Of a stretch of DNA of 64,000 nucleotides, positions 25,169 through 37,127 are shown one piece after another. Origin of the DNA: Chinchilla lanigera (lineage: Eukaryota > Chordata > Mammalia > Rodentia > Chinchillidae); the NCBI RefSeq assembly GCF_000276665.1, contig NW_004955402.1:5060759-5124758 (forward strand), in the 5' to 3' direction. The position numbers and the translations under genes are program-made. The notes beneath the pieces are model-generated. The model did not search any database, was not told the origin of the DNA, and saw nothing but the letters and a program-made list of their open reading frames with translations. Each line of letters starts with the position of its first letter. The first letter of the stretch is position 1.

Positions 25169-25336
25169 AAGGCATGACAGAGGACTCCCAGAACCACTTC
25201 AGATAGTGGCGAGAAGGATGGAATAGTGCATTTAAAGCAAAAGGAGTATTTTCAGAGGGACTAAGGGCGATGTGCCTCCTACCGTAATCATTTCTTAGTT
25301 AAATATTCACTGTATGTTTTGATCACACCTTGTTTG
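25169..25336 (+). mobile_element. Second mariner fragment, same family, opposite orientation
   Basis: GACTCCCAGAACCACTTCAGATAGTGGCGAGAAGGATGGAATAGTG reads as the transposase C-terminal coding end, followed by GGAGTATTTTCAGAGGGACTAAGG and the element end ATATTCACTGTATGTTTTGATCACACC at about 25,309-25,335. Its end matches the inverted repeat of the neighbour. Only the 3' part is seen; the neighbour may have inserted into this one at a TA, hiding or separating its 5' part. Confidence 0.7.
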
Positions 25337-25499
25337 TTCAAGACTTTAGCACATCTGCAGGGGAGTTTAGCTATGACATAGTTATGTAATTGTATAACTG
25401 TAGCATGCTAAGGACTCTGATGGAAAAAGTGGTAATACATGAGAATAGATTAATAATCTAAGTAGAAAGAAAGGAGCTCCAAAAAAGAATCAGAAGCAA
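25337..25499. other. Short unassigned spacer
   Basis: AT-rich, lies between the mariner pair and the L1. Confidence 0.4.
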
Positions 25500-26230
25500 A
25501 TGCTGTAGATTTGGAAACAGTATAAAAGATCTGAGGAAAGTCTGAAGAGCAGAGGGCGTGGGACTGAAGACAGAATCAGGGGCTTGGGGTTATGTCAACA
25601 GGACTTCCCAAAGTGAAACGCAGGGAGACAGACGATGCAGTAGAATATTCAAAAACTGTGAGGGCTGTGGAACAATTACAAAGCAGAGATGTTTGAAATA
25701 ATAATGGCTGAGAAGTTTCCAAAATTAATGACAGAGACCAAAATACAGGCCCTGGAAATCAAAGAAATGCCAAGCAGAAGAAAAAGCAAAACACCTACAA
25801 CTCGATGATACTATAGTCAAATACACAGTATCCAAGATGAAGAGAAATTCTTGAAAGAGATCTCAGCAAAAGGAAAGAAAAGCCCATTGGAGGCACAGGG
25901 GTGAAGATGATAGCAGGTTTCTCTTCAGCAGCCACGTGAGCAGGAAAAGAAGGAGGTGGGGTTGTTTAAAGCATTGAAAGAAAAGCTCACAGTGTACAAT
26001 TCTGCAGGCCCCACGCTTGTCCTTTGGAAGTAAAGGAGGAGTAAAACATTTCTCAGGCGAACAGAAACTGAAGTGCCGTATCTCCAGTAGAGTTGAGAAC
26101 TGTTAAGGTTTCAGAGGGAAGAAAAGGTGTGTCAGGAACTAAGAGCTGCACAAAGAAGCATACCAGGGGCGGAAAAGAATTTTGGGATATAAAATCTTTC
26201 ATAGCATCCTAACTGATCTATAGATAAGCT
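25500..26230 (+). mobile_element. L1M-type 5' UTR/ORF1-side fragment, plus strand
   Basis: GAAATAATAATGGCTGAGAAGTTTCCAAAATTAATG, TCAAAGAAATGCCAAGCAGAAG, ATACTATAGTCAAATAC, AGATGAAGAGAAATTCTTGAAAG, and CATTGAAAGAAAAGCTCACAGTGTACAATTCTGC follow the old mammalian L1 sequence ...ATAATGGCTGAAAACTTCCCAAA ... AGTGCTGAAAGAAAA. No ORF survives. The same region occurs reversed in the L1 at 21,700-22,440. Confidence 0.75.
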
Positions 26231-26559
26231 TGTTCAGCTGTTTTTCAGAACAATAATAATAATAATATAATAGTAACAGCACGTAATTGGGAGACTCTGA
26301 CTTACAGAGAAGTGAAACAAAGGCTCAGTGCCAGAGGGGACGAGAGGGAGCACAGGACGGTCCCTCACAGGCGCCTGCGCCGAGGTGTTCACCGAAGAGA
26401 ACTTAGACGAGCAGTAAGTGTGTCGCGCTAACGCCAGGGCAACCAGTAAAAATGTTTTTAATTTAAAATAATCAGTGCACTAAGTGAGGAGAGAAAACTG
26501 AATCATATAAAATGCTCAATTAAAATCAGGGATGGGAGGGAAAGAAAGGAAAAAGGGAA
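26231..26559. other. Spacer between two L1 parts, with (AAT)n
   Basis: An (AAT)n run is at about 26,253-26,272. CpGs are clustered near 26,370-26,430. It may be a diverged L1 middle part or an insertion. Confidence 0.4.
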
Positions 26560-27830
26560 CAAACGCAACAAAATGAAAATGGGACAAGCTCAAAGTGGAT
26601 CATAGAAATGTAAGATGCAGAACTATTAAACTTCTGCAGGACAACAAAGGAGAACGTGGACGTGACCTTGTGCATGACCTTGCATGTGGTGGTAACTTAG
26701 ATTCAACACCAAAAGCATAGTCCCTCCAACAGGAACTTGGTAAGATGGACTTCGTTAAAAGTAAAACTATCTGCACTGAGCAAGACTGTTAAACAAAGAG
26801 AAAAGATCAGAGACTGGCAAGAAATACTTGCAAGTGTATATCTCATAAGGGACGCGTACCCTATATAAAAAGCACTGTTAAAACTCAACAAGAAAGCAAG
26901 CCAATTTCTAAGGGGCAAAGATCTGTCAATCTCAGCAAAGACAGATGACAAGTAAGTACATGAAAAGCTGTTCCACGTCCTGTCAGGAGGGAAGAGCAAA
27001 TTAAAGCAATGAGATACCACTGCACCACCTATTACCAGACTCAAACTCCCTAACTCTGTCAGATACTGGGGAGGCTGTGGAGCACCAGGAACTCCCTCAC
27101 TCATTGCCGGTATGAATGCAAAACGGTACAGCTACTTTGGAAGCTGCCTTGCAAATATTTACTGCCAGTCTCTGACCTTTGCTTTTTGTTTATCAGTCTT
27201 GCCCAGTACAGAAAGTTTTAGTTTTAACAAAATCCATCTTATCAAGTTCCTTAGCGAGTTCTTAACAAAGCTAAATACAATCTTACCATAGATACAGAAG
27301 TCATGCTCATCCTTGTTTATCCAAGTGAACTTAAAACATGTCATGTTGATAGCAGCTTTATCCATAACTGCCAAAAGTGACAAGCAACGAAGACGTCCTT
27401 CAGGCGATAAGTGGATAGGCAACCTGTGCGTACTTCCATACAATGGGGCATTAGTAGCAATACAGAAATGAATGCCATGAAGACATGGCGGAAGCCTAAT
27501 TGCATATTATTCAGTAAAAGAAGCCCATCTGAAACGGCTGCCTACTGTATAATTCCATATATATGACAGCCTGTTAAACACAAAGCTACAGAGACAACAG
27601 AACTATCAGTGATTGTTAAGGGTTTGGGTCGGGGGAAGACAGGTGGTACACAGGGCATTTTTAGTGAGGAGAAAGTGTTCTGTATGAAAGAGTTCACCAA
27701 AACAGTGGAATAAGTCGTTATGCATTTGTGAAAACACATAGAACCATATAATCTAAATTCTTGATGTAAACTATGGACTTCAGCTGCCACTAATAATATA
27801 TTGGTACTGTGCAGGATATTACACTAATGC
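26560..27830 (+). mobile_element. L1 ORF2 3' end and 3' region, plus strand
   Basis: The series AACTTAGATTCAACACCAAAAGCATAG, GATGGACTTCGTTAAAAGTAAAACTATCTGC, ATCTCATAAGGGACG, GCAATGAGATACCACTGCACC, GATAGCAGCTTTATCCATAACTGCC, TACTTCCATACAATGGGGC and TACTGTATAATTCCATATATATGA is colinear with the L1 ORF2 end and following region. Many stops; inactive. A 90-base segment at 27,161-27,250 is inverted relative to the rest. Confidence 0.85.
27161..27250 (-). repeat. Inverted copy of 26,733-26,820 inside the L1
   Basis: The reverse complement of this segment matches 26,733-26,820 at about 75 of 86 aligned positions (roughly 87%, hand count), including AAGATGGA-TT-GTTAAAA and TCAGAGACTGGCA. L1 sequence in the plus direction resumes immediately after it (GTTCTTAACAAAGCTAAATACA, like TTTCTTACAAAACTAAACATA). 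It therefore looks like an inserted inverted duplicate rather than a change of strand of the whole element. Confidence 0.75.
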
Positions 27831-28050
27831 AAATTACACTATTTATACTAAAAGGAATTGTAGGGCTGAGGGCACGTAGGAACACTCTCCTGCTGTAACA
27901 GCATAGCCTAGGTTTGTGTCTCAGGAAATCAAAGAATAAAATGGAGGACAAAGAAGATACAGAAGAAAGTTGTTTAAGAAGAGAGAATAGTAGTTGAGAA
28001 TGTATTCAGAAGTGGGTTGCCATGGGGAATTTTTTATACCAGGAGTTTTT

Positions 28051-28179
28051 TTTTTTTTGTTTTGTTTTGTTTGTTTGTTTGTTTTTTGTTTTTGTTTTTT
28101 CTCCGGTACCGGGAACCGAACTCACGACCTTGCGCTTGCCAGGCAGGCGCTTTGCCGCTGAGCTAAATCCCCAGCCCCC
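28051..28179 (-). repeat. Young ID-like SINE, copy 2, minus strand
   Basis: Reverse complement begins GGGGCTGGGGATTTAGCTCAGCGGCAAAGCG and ends GGTACCGGAGAAAA with a long CAAA/A-rich tail (28,051-28,102). Perfect 14-bp target-site duplication TACCAGGAGTTTTT (28,037-28,050 and 28,180-28,193). The tail is the longest of the four copies. Confidence 0.93.
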
Positions 28180-28193
28180 TACCAGGAGTTTTT

Positions 28194-31100
28194 ATACCAA
28201 AAAATGACCAGGGCTCAGACCACTCTGGGTCAAATTTAAGTAACCTACTGGACGAAGATGAGATGATTTGAACTAGGAAGGGGCCTTTGGGGAGGTGAGG
28301 CCATAGCAAGCGTATCTCTGGAGGAGCCTCTTGTCTGATATCCTACCTTATCCAAATGGTTCATTAAAAGAACAAAGTGAGAAGCGGAAAGAAATATTTT
28401 CCAGACAGGTGGGAGCAGAGGTTGTCGTGGTGGGCTTCCATCGCTGTGCTTGTTACCTCGCTTGTTACATCCCTGGATTGGACTGCTTGATGTTGTTCAC
28501 TCCTGACCTCAGGCTCCTGCTTCTCTGACCGAGGCCTGGTAAGCCTGACTCTGTCTGGGGCCCAGTGCGTCTCTAGCCGCCCACTGCCTCCTGCCTAGCT
28601 TGCCTGTCTGTAATACTATCTGCTCAATATTCCTATGAACTTAATACTCGCCCCTAATAAAGGACTAATTCTAAAGGTGAGTTCTCAGTATCACTGAGAC
28701 AACGCAGCAGGACTTGGGGAGCTGCCCTCTTCTCAGTGTGATAGGTTTGTGGGCCACAGAGACAGACAGGACAAACTAGACTAAAGCTAGAGGAGGGGAA
28801 TTATTTGCAGTTGCTAAAAGATGCTTGTAAGGGCTGGATCTTGATACCTGATGAACTTTGACATCCTGACAAGCATGCAGAAGGAAAGTGGTAGCATTTT
28901 AGGAGCACATAATGAAAATTCTCAATTTTAGCCTGGAAACACGTAAGCCTCTCTGTAAAGTGCTACAGACAACACGAGTGAGTAGCGGTTTGCATGGGGC
29001 ATAGACACACCACCCATCCCTGAGAACGTGCGCCTGCAGCCTCCTGCTACTTTCTCCAGATGTCAATTAAAACGTGACTAATCAAAGCTCACAAGATGGG
29101 ATAAAGTAGAATACGTTTTCTCATTAAAAAGGATAGTTATCAGCCGTACCTTGCTTAGCACAGTAATGCCGTAGAACTTCATCCCAGATTAGAGGCCAGC
29201 TGAGATCAAAGGCGTTGAGATTAGAGCTTTTAGAAGCACTGAGATGCACACAGTTAATTTGTTTTGCAGCTAAATCCTGTCACACACCTGCACCCCTGGA
29301 GCTGCTGGAAGCCACGTGTGGCTCGGGTGCCCAGGACTTCCTTCCTGTACATACTTGGCTCCATCTTTTTGAAACTGTTTTTAATGTCCTGTATTATCCT
29401 TCCAAAAAAACTCCCTTTTATCCTTTCTTCAGGCATACTTTTTTTCTTATCACCTTCTAAAGGTATGGAAAAATGAGAGAGCCAGTTTTCACTTTTGCCC
29501 AACAATTGAGACCTAGTTGATAATTTATGGGTCTTGAAGCACTATTGACAAAATATTTTGATAATTCAAGTGTGAAGGAAAGTCAGAGTGCAAGAATGGA
29601 AAAGCCTGCTTAAAAACATACATCTGCTTTAATAAGCAGATGTTATTTTTAGTTCTAAGGCTTGAGGGACTGACAACTCTGCAGACTAAATTCCACAGCA
29701 CCAAGGCTGGTGTGATGTGGGCAGCACCGTAAGGCTCCTCGGAGTGTGCCAAAAATAAGCCCAGAGATGACATCTGTCGGTGACACATCCTCATCTCCAC
29801 ACGATGCCGTCTCGGGTGTGCCAGGTACAGCTTCACCGGTCTGGTCCCTGCAGGCTGGATTGGTAATTGGCCCCTTCAGCCTTGCTGTTGAGTGGTGCTC
29901 TGAGCCCAGTCGTCAAGACGAGGGTCCTCAGAGCTCAGAGTGAGGCGAAAGCCCAGACCACCACTGAGGACCAGGGCTTATTTCCGGAGTAGAAGCACAG
30001 CTTCATTTCTGCATGGCGTGATGTACGCTCTCCGCGGACAGGAAGGGATTCCTGGATTCTCAGATTCTAGGTCCTCATCACAGGCAAGTGATGGGGAATG
30101 CTAGTGCCATCGCTTTCTTCCCGCCACAGCCCAGCCTGCATGTGGGGTTAGAAGGAGCTGAGTGTCTCCACCCTTAGAGACTGTGAAGAGTAAGGACTGT
30201 GGGGTGCCTGTGAGTGCTCGGTCCATGGTCCATCGTCTCTCCCAGAGCACCACCAGCCCGTGTCTTCCGTGTCTAACTTCAGTGCTAAAGGGAAATGTTC
30301 CCAGGCTGGAGCAAAGAATCGTTGCCTTCAAATGTACTTGGGGTCAAAGAGGCCCTCTCCCTCTCTCCAGCAGCTCGGTGAGTGAGACTCTTTTTTGCCT
30401 TGATTACAGGTACAAAGAATTTAGAGAACTTCTTTGATACAATCTGTGGGGAGGGACAGCATGCTTGTTTTATAAGAACAAGTGTTCTAAACTCAGGATT
30501 TATACCCCTACAGAGGCAGAGACAAGGCTCAGGGCTTGTTGTAAAGGATGCAGCGGGAAGGTCAGCGAGGAAACAAGGTTCAAGACTGCGGAGTGATGTG
30601 GAGAACGAGCCAGCGGAATTTCTTCATTTAACAACCTTCGAAGATTACCCTGGGTGTCTGTGCAGGCAGCAGCACTGTTTCGGCATTCCATGCAATTGCT
30701 GCGAGGTAAGACTGGGAAGCAGTGCTGCCGAGCACCCACGTCTGTGCTGAAGAGAGAGTGGGGTGCTATCTGAATACAGGTGAATGAGCCTTCCCTGTAT
30801 CATCGGACGGCTATCATTTCACACAGCTGAGCTGAGACGTGTTCCTGAGAAGGAGGAAATCTGCGTTGCTGCAGCCCCAGGACATCTACATGCAGACACA
30901 TCAACCTCTCATGTAAGTCAGGGGACACAAGAAATTTTCTTCATAAAGGAATAGCTATGAATAAAATGTGGAATTTTACATACATAGGAGACATAACCTA
31001 TTCCAGTGCCACGTGAAAATAGGTGCATGGACTAGACCTGAAGTGTGCTTATGTAGCAGTTATGTATCTGGTTGAATCACCCTGAGCACACTGCCTCACT

Positions 31101-31689
31101 CCTTGTTGCTATAGTTACTGTTGCCTGGTGGGGTACATCGTGGACCATTTATGTCGTAGACTTTATTTATTTGCCTAGACAACTGTTTCTTCTATTATTT
31201 ACATGGCTTTTCCTCATTCACTATCTTTGTATGCTTTTTCTCATTGATTGGCTTTCCTTTTATTTGAATTATTTTAGCTGAAGCAATTTTTCTTTCAAAT
31301 TTTGACCACCAAAGTACTTAGTGGATGCGACATGCAGTAAGACCATAAGGAAATAAATAAAATAAGCCGTAAAATAATAAATACTTAAAGTAGCTAAAAA
31401 CTAGAAAAAGAGAGGTCACCTAAGTTATTTCAAATGCAGCCCTTTTGATGATTTTTTCCTTCCTTTTTGCCTTTAGAAAGGTGATGATTTAAAAAACAAT
31501 TTTCAAGAAATGATGAATTGTCATTTATACATGTTTTCCTAGTTTTAATTCTGTAACTGTGAAAAACAATCCTTTTTAAAAAACATGTCTGAGGAGTGGC
31601 GTCAAATAACTGTTTCCATAATATGCTCACTATGATGGCAACACAATAATAATGTGCTGGTCTCAGTATTCCCATCCAAATCCGTTTCT
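28194..31689. other. 3.5 kb with no recognised gene or clear repeat
   Basis: 28,540-28,690 resembles the end of an LTR (CTAATAAAGGACTAATT near 28,654) but I cannot name it. 31,140-31,300 is T-rich. Overlapping frames at 30,162-30,750 have no recognised domain. Confidence 0.4.
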
Positions 31690-31835
31690 CCCTCTTCCCT
31701 TTGAAGAACTGTGGTTCCCGTTTCCTGCTGAGGTGACTGAGAAGGAGGCTGCGTGCCCCACCTGTGGTGACACAGCGAGCGACAGAGGCAGCGCAGGGCC
31801 TCCGGGCACCCCCAGGCCATGGCCCAGTGGATGGC
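31690..31835 (-). repeat. Possible MIR
   Basis: CCTGCTGAGGTGACTGAGAAGGAGGC ... CACCTGTGGTGACACAGCGAGCGACAGAGGCAG resembles the reverse MIR order (AGATGAGGAAACTGAGGC ... AAGGTCACACAGCTAGTAAGTGGCAGAG). Diverged. Confidence 0.4.
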
Positions 31836-33544
31836 AGCATCTCGAGTGCAGCTGGGCCCGGGACTGTGAGCCCAGCCGCAAACTCGCTGCCTGACGTGAT
31901 GTGCATCCCAGTCCTTTCACCCGTCAAACAGAGAACCTTTACCTCTGAAAATCGTAGAGTGGCTCAAAAGAGACAACTGGGAGAAAAGCACGTTAAAACC
32001 TGAGGCATGAAGGCAGGACCAGCACTCGGACCCTTCCCTGGCAGCGCAGCAGGTGGGAGCTCGTCCCACTCTGGATCTCCCTGGATGGGCCACCAGCGAC
32101 CACCAGGCCTCCCCTGAGGCATGGGCTGCGGAGCTGACTCCCGTCTCCTCTCTAACCATTACCCCGAAAGCAGGCTGCAGCAGAAGCCTAGAAACTGTGC
32201 TGTGGGGTGAAGGTTGACGTTGAAGCCTGGAATCTAGGACCATTTCAGTGCCCCTGATGTTCGCATTCTGTTGGGTGACAGTCTTTCTTTCCGTCAGAAG
32301 AATGTCTTTCTGCATAGCCAGAAATTTCTCCTTGGAGATGTCAGAATGGCTGTCCCACTGTTACTGAATTTTTACTCTCCTGATCTCTTTTATTTCAAAC
32401 AAATAGGGATGTAGCTATCCAAAACCATGCTCTGAAACAAAACAGAGGAGCTGCACTTCCCCGGAAGAAAGAGTGTTTCAGCCCCTCAGTGAGTGCACTT
32501 TTAGATTATCACCTAGGACGGATGACTTCACAGTAGATGTTGCTACATTTAAAAAAGGAAACATGAGGTCCCTGTGTACAGAGAAGAGGCTGAGAATACA
32601 GCTCAGGTCGTCTGTGTTTCATACCCCCATGTCGTGTCGTGAGGCATGGTGGGAAGATCCTTCCTTGAGGGGTCTAAGAACTGGGGTTCCAATTCCCCCA
32701 CCGTTTCTGTGGCACTAGGCACCCTGCCCCTGGAAGGAATTGTCAGATGCTGAGTGCCATTTGGCTGAATTGCAGGGGACTTATTATTTCTGCTAATAAT
32801 TTCTAATATTATTATTATCTGTTATGTCAAAAGATTTTTTTGTATGGCTTCTGTGAGCATGGGAGTTGGAAAATAAAACATTTTAAAAGTAATTCATGTT
32901 TGAGTGCTGTTGTCTGCTTAGCCTTAAAATTTAAAAAAATAAATGACTAGTCTTTCTAGCTATCCCTCCAAAATACTGCATTTGTCACACACCAAGGAAA
33001 CCTTACTTGCAGACATACCTGTTCTGGCCAATGGTTCCTCGTCTTGTTGGTCGTGGTCCAGAACCCTGCTCCTGTCTCCTGTGCTTAGCAATTTTCAAGA
33101 CTAGTGATTTGAAAGATAAGTGTGTGTGGGTAACGTGAACCTGACAATATCACACAGCATTAAACCGTAAATTAAATGTGTAGTGAAGGCCAAAAATATT
33201 AGAAATTTCCTCTGTGAGAGTTCTATTTTCCTAAAGGCTAAAACCACTTGAAACCCCATGAACTTCTCAGCCATGGGTAGCGGCTTCCCTGTCACCTATG
33301 TCACAGGGGATGTAACTGGTCCCCCAGAACAGAAAGGGACGCAGTGCAAGTGGTTCTCGATGAGTAGACAGCATCAAACACTCACTTGGATCCTGGAGAT
33401 AAAGGGTGTCCTTCCGCAGAACAAGGCTTGAGAAAAGTAGCTTCCAAGTGGAACTGTTGTCTTTTCTGCTAGAATTACCCAGGGGGACACTTCAGTGTGG
33501 CAGAAGGAAGCTGAGTCCGCCCAGCACAGGCCCCACAACGAGCC
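31836..33544. other. Unassigned non-coding stretch
   Basis: No gene recognised. An (ATT)n-like tract lies at about 32,800-32,820 and an AATAAA at 32,871 lacks any upstream exon support. Confidence 0.4.
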
Positions 33545-33860
33545 ATTGTTTAGGCTGCACACACGCTCTGCACTCCCGGCACTGTCATGGGCCTGGGGGA
33601 GATCACAGCAAACAGGAGCAGCACGGGGCTGCCGGGGCAGGGGCTCGCAGGGTGCTGACGAGAATCCGTGCAAGGTGCAGCCCAGAGGAGGGCCAGGAGA
33701 GAGTCCCAGGGCTGCTAGAGGGGCAGGGGCTCTCTCTGAGGAAGCGACACATGCCCAGATCCAAACGGGGAGAGAACTGAGCTGCTTCATGGGAGAAGCG
33801 GGGTGAGGGGTGAGGGCGGGAGAAAAGGCTGTTTCTGCCGCTGCCCCGTGTGTCCTAAAC
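33545..33860 (-). repeat. L2-like 3' region, minus strand
   Basis: CCCGGCACTGTCATGGGCCTGGGGGAGATCACAGCAAACAGGAGCA, followed about 150 bases later by CTCTCTGAGGAAGCGAC, resembles the reverse L2 end (GGCACTGTTCTAGGCGCTGGGGATACAGCAGTGAACAA ... CTGAGAAGGTGAC). GC-rich. Confidence 0.45.
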
Positions 33861-36800
33861 CCGTCACGGGAAGAACTGCAGGTGGACTCCCACGGAGAGG
33901 AGACTCTCAGGTGCAGAAGTAGAATCACTCACCTCCGGTCCACAGGAAAGGGGGCGTGCAGGGTCTGGACCCGGGTGTCACTGCAGAGCCCATGCTGCTG
34001 ATGTGTGAGAGCGTGACTGGCAGGGAAGTCATCCCAAAGACACAGGCCCAGTCAGGGGTCTCCGTCCGTCTCGTCTTACGCTGGGACCCGGTTCTGTACG
34101 TGTTTGGAAAGTTTCGTTATCTCCAAAAAGGAGCAGCAAGCTTTCACGCTGTTTCACACTGGGAGGGAAGCAGAGCGACTCGAGAGTCAGCAGCATCGAA
34201 GGAGAAGGGACGCACTGGCCAAAGCCTGGTCAGAGCAGGCAGCCGGTGTGTGGACCACACGCCAGCCAGGTTGTGCAGGCCTCACCATCCCAGCCTTCAC
34301 GCAGCTCGATTTCTCCCTGCAGTCCCTGCTCCCCTGCTGTGCAGTCCACCTGCCTTCACTGACCAGATCGTTGCAACAGAATCGATAGGCCCGATTCCCT
34401 CCTAGGTGGGGAATCTGCTTATTTTTGCATCCTCTGGGCCTAAGTTTGTGCCTGTCTCACAGGGGCAGCTCAGCACTGAACACGTTTTGTGGCATTTCTG
34501 GAGCCGTGTCCCTTGCCTTTTTCTCTCTAAAGAATTGCTTTTATAAATTTATATTTTGGGGATGCGAGCAGATGCTTTACTAATACACATAAATAGATCC
34601 CAAGCTGTCTTACTACATTTTTGAAGAGCCAACGCAAACTGGAAATATATAAGAAATCTCTTATACTGTCTAAAAATAGGAAGACATGAGAAAAAAGAGC
34701 AGGGTGATAATCACATGTTCTTGCAGTGGATTTGTTCTCCCAAGTGACATATTGGCTGTGGGAAGCAAAATCGACAGAACCTTGCTGCTGTTACCCTTGA
34801 GCCGGGAAGGGTCCTTGCCTTGCAGACAAGCGTGTACTGGGTTTAGGAATCTGTCACGTTTGGTTTGCACAGCACAATTTTGGGCCAGCGCAGTGCATTT
34901 TCCAGTTTGTTGACTTGTTCATTTCCTGAAAACTAACAGTGTCAGGATTCTTATGTCCATTAGCCTACTTACTCACTCAGTCCTGAAACGGGAAAACTAT
35001 CACGACCGGCAAAGTGAGAGAAAGCTGAGTGTTTGCAAAGCTTAAGCTGAGATTCTCTTTCACCTCTGAAAGTTGGATGGAAACATACATATGAATTTTG
35101 TGACTTGCTGCCCTTTCAAGATATTTGAACTGTTTTTATTCGCTTCACTATCTGAGGGCTGATGCTTATTATTCCACAAAGGCAGCTCTGTTGTCCAATA
35201 TAATCAGTGTCTGCAAAGGCATGTACATTGATTCATGTGTATTATAATCTGATATATTGATTAATTGAAAGTTAGCCACATATCAACTGCCATGTTCTAT
35301 AAAATGCAATTAGGTGTGATACTGAAATCTTCCTAAACATATTTACTGTTTTAGTATTCAGAAGCCCTCTGCAGACTTACTAAACTTCAGAGCTGTTATT
35401 CTGACATCGTTCTGAGCAGTATTGATCAGTGCGGTAGTTCCAGTGTACGGGACTTTCCAATTAAGAGCGAGGCATCACGCCCTATCTACGGCCATCAGTT
35501 TTAAACCAAACCATCAAAGAGAAAATGATCATGAGGTTTACTTACAGGCATTTTTTTTTAGTCATTGCTAAGTGTTCTTCTGAGTTCTTAGGGAGCCTTC
35601 CGAAGGGCCTCCAGTTGTTTTTCAAACAAACTTCAAAGCAGACATTCTCGGATCGAACAGCACAGTATCAGAGAAGTGGCGAGGGAGGCCCATCAGCAAT
35701 CAAGCACACAGCTCCGTGGCCCTGTCTGCTCCATCAGTGATTAATGAGATGGAAGAGCTAACCAGCAGGAAATACTACAAACCCCATGGGTGTTTGCTGT
35801 GAGATCTACTCCAGCAGCCACGATTGCCACTTTTGATCGTCCCCACCAGTAACATTTTTCCTGCAAGGCCGGGAATTTTAAATGCAATGTAGAGAAAGCC
35901 CTGGCTGGAAAGTGGGGCCCTTGTGAGGACGAGGTCGGTGAATACAGTGCACCGCCCGGGACACCTTGCCCCAGACAAACTTTGAGGACCAATTCAGTTC
36001 TCTAACGACACTGCCAGGAAAGGACTGACTTTGTCCTTTGAGTCTGTCCCACCAAGAAAATGCACCAGGATTTTGCTGTTCACTCTTGAATGAAGATATC
36101 CACACAGGCTGTTGGGACCTCAAGCACATCTCATTACGGCTCCTGGGACAGCAAGATTTCAAGTAGGCATCCTTCTGGCTGGCGACCAAATTAGGTTAGT
36201 GCTGTGTGTTCTGTTGAGTAGTATATTTTGAAGATGCAGCATGGAATAAAAGCACAAGGTGTCTGCAAAGAACACTTTCATCTGGCTGAGTTCACGATCA
36301 ACGTCACAGGCTTACTGGCCACGCATGACCCTGACAGCAGCTGCCTCCTCCACCTTTCAGATCTGCTCGTGCTATGTTGGTATCACAAGGCTGTGACTCT
36401 TAACATGTGGTACATCACAAATTCTCCAGGAGCCACAGGGCAGAGCGGTGCACAATCTGCGCAAAACTTGCTTTTTCACACATTCCCAAGTCGGAGGAAA
36501 TCACCTGTGGGGAGAAACTCTTCCCTTTTGCTCTCTGTTCCTCTCACCAGAGCTCATTTCAAACGCGTGTTACTTACATCTCTTAGAGGTGAAACGAAAG
36601 GAAAATCTCCACGGAAAATCAGTCACGGTTCTCTGCCTCACTGTAGCAGCCCTTGGAGTGGCTGGGAACATTGTGGATCAGATGCCATAGCAAATCTGAG
36701 AGTTTTTGTGCACATTAGCAGACATTAGGTGTTGATTTTGGCAAGTCGCTGAAAATCTGCTATTTTAGAAGTTATTCTGAGGAGGCATTAGTCACAGAGG

Positions 36801-36910
36801 GTATCACTGTGTATCGAGACTGAGGAAATTTGCCCTTAAATTGTAAAAGTTACACAGTGAAGTTATTAATATTTTCATCATTGCAAAGACTACAAGGTTA
36901 ACTGCTTTTC
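33861..36910. other. 3 kb with no recognised gene or repeat
   Basis: No transposon signature found by eye. The AT-rich part 35,090-35,400 contains homeodomain-like TTGATTAATTGAAAG. A frame of 166 codons at 36,228-36,728 has no recognised domain. Confidence 0.4.
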
Positions 36911-36925
36911 AGAATACTTAGTGTA

Positions 36926-37014
36926 GGGGGCTGGGGATTTAGCTCAGCGGCAAAGCGCCTGCCTGGCAAGCAGAAGGTCGTGAGTTCGGTTCCCGGTACC
37001 AGAGGAAAAAAAAA
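36926..37014 (+). repeat. Young ID-like SINE, copy 3
   Basis: Starts GGGGGCTGGGGATTTAGCTCAGCGGCAAAGCG and ends GGTACCAGAGG plus A10. The 15-bp target-site duplication AGAATACTTAGYGTA (36,911-36,925 and 37,015-37,029) has one T/C difference. It has the short GGCAAAGCG form, as in copy 2, and CAAGCAGAAGG instead of CAAGCGCAAGG, a CpG-decay type change. Confidence 0.92.
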
Positions 37015-37127
37015 AGAATACTTAGCGTAAATAGTTTTTGTACAGTTTCTTCTTAAAGGGAAAGCCTAGAGCTAGATTAGCCAGCATTATATGTGTTCCT
37101 ACAAACCTTTTCCAACATATTCTGGAA

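Noticed and set aside
18230..27830. Short frames in the L1 regions as genes, e.g. 26,703-27,104 minus
   Set aside because: They are antisense or out-of-frame to decayed L1 ORF2 and carry no coding signal.
32871..32876. AATAAA near 32,871 and at other places as gene 3' ends
   Set aside because: No upstream coding exon is seen, and this hexamer is frequent in AT-rich DNA.
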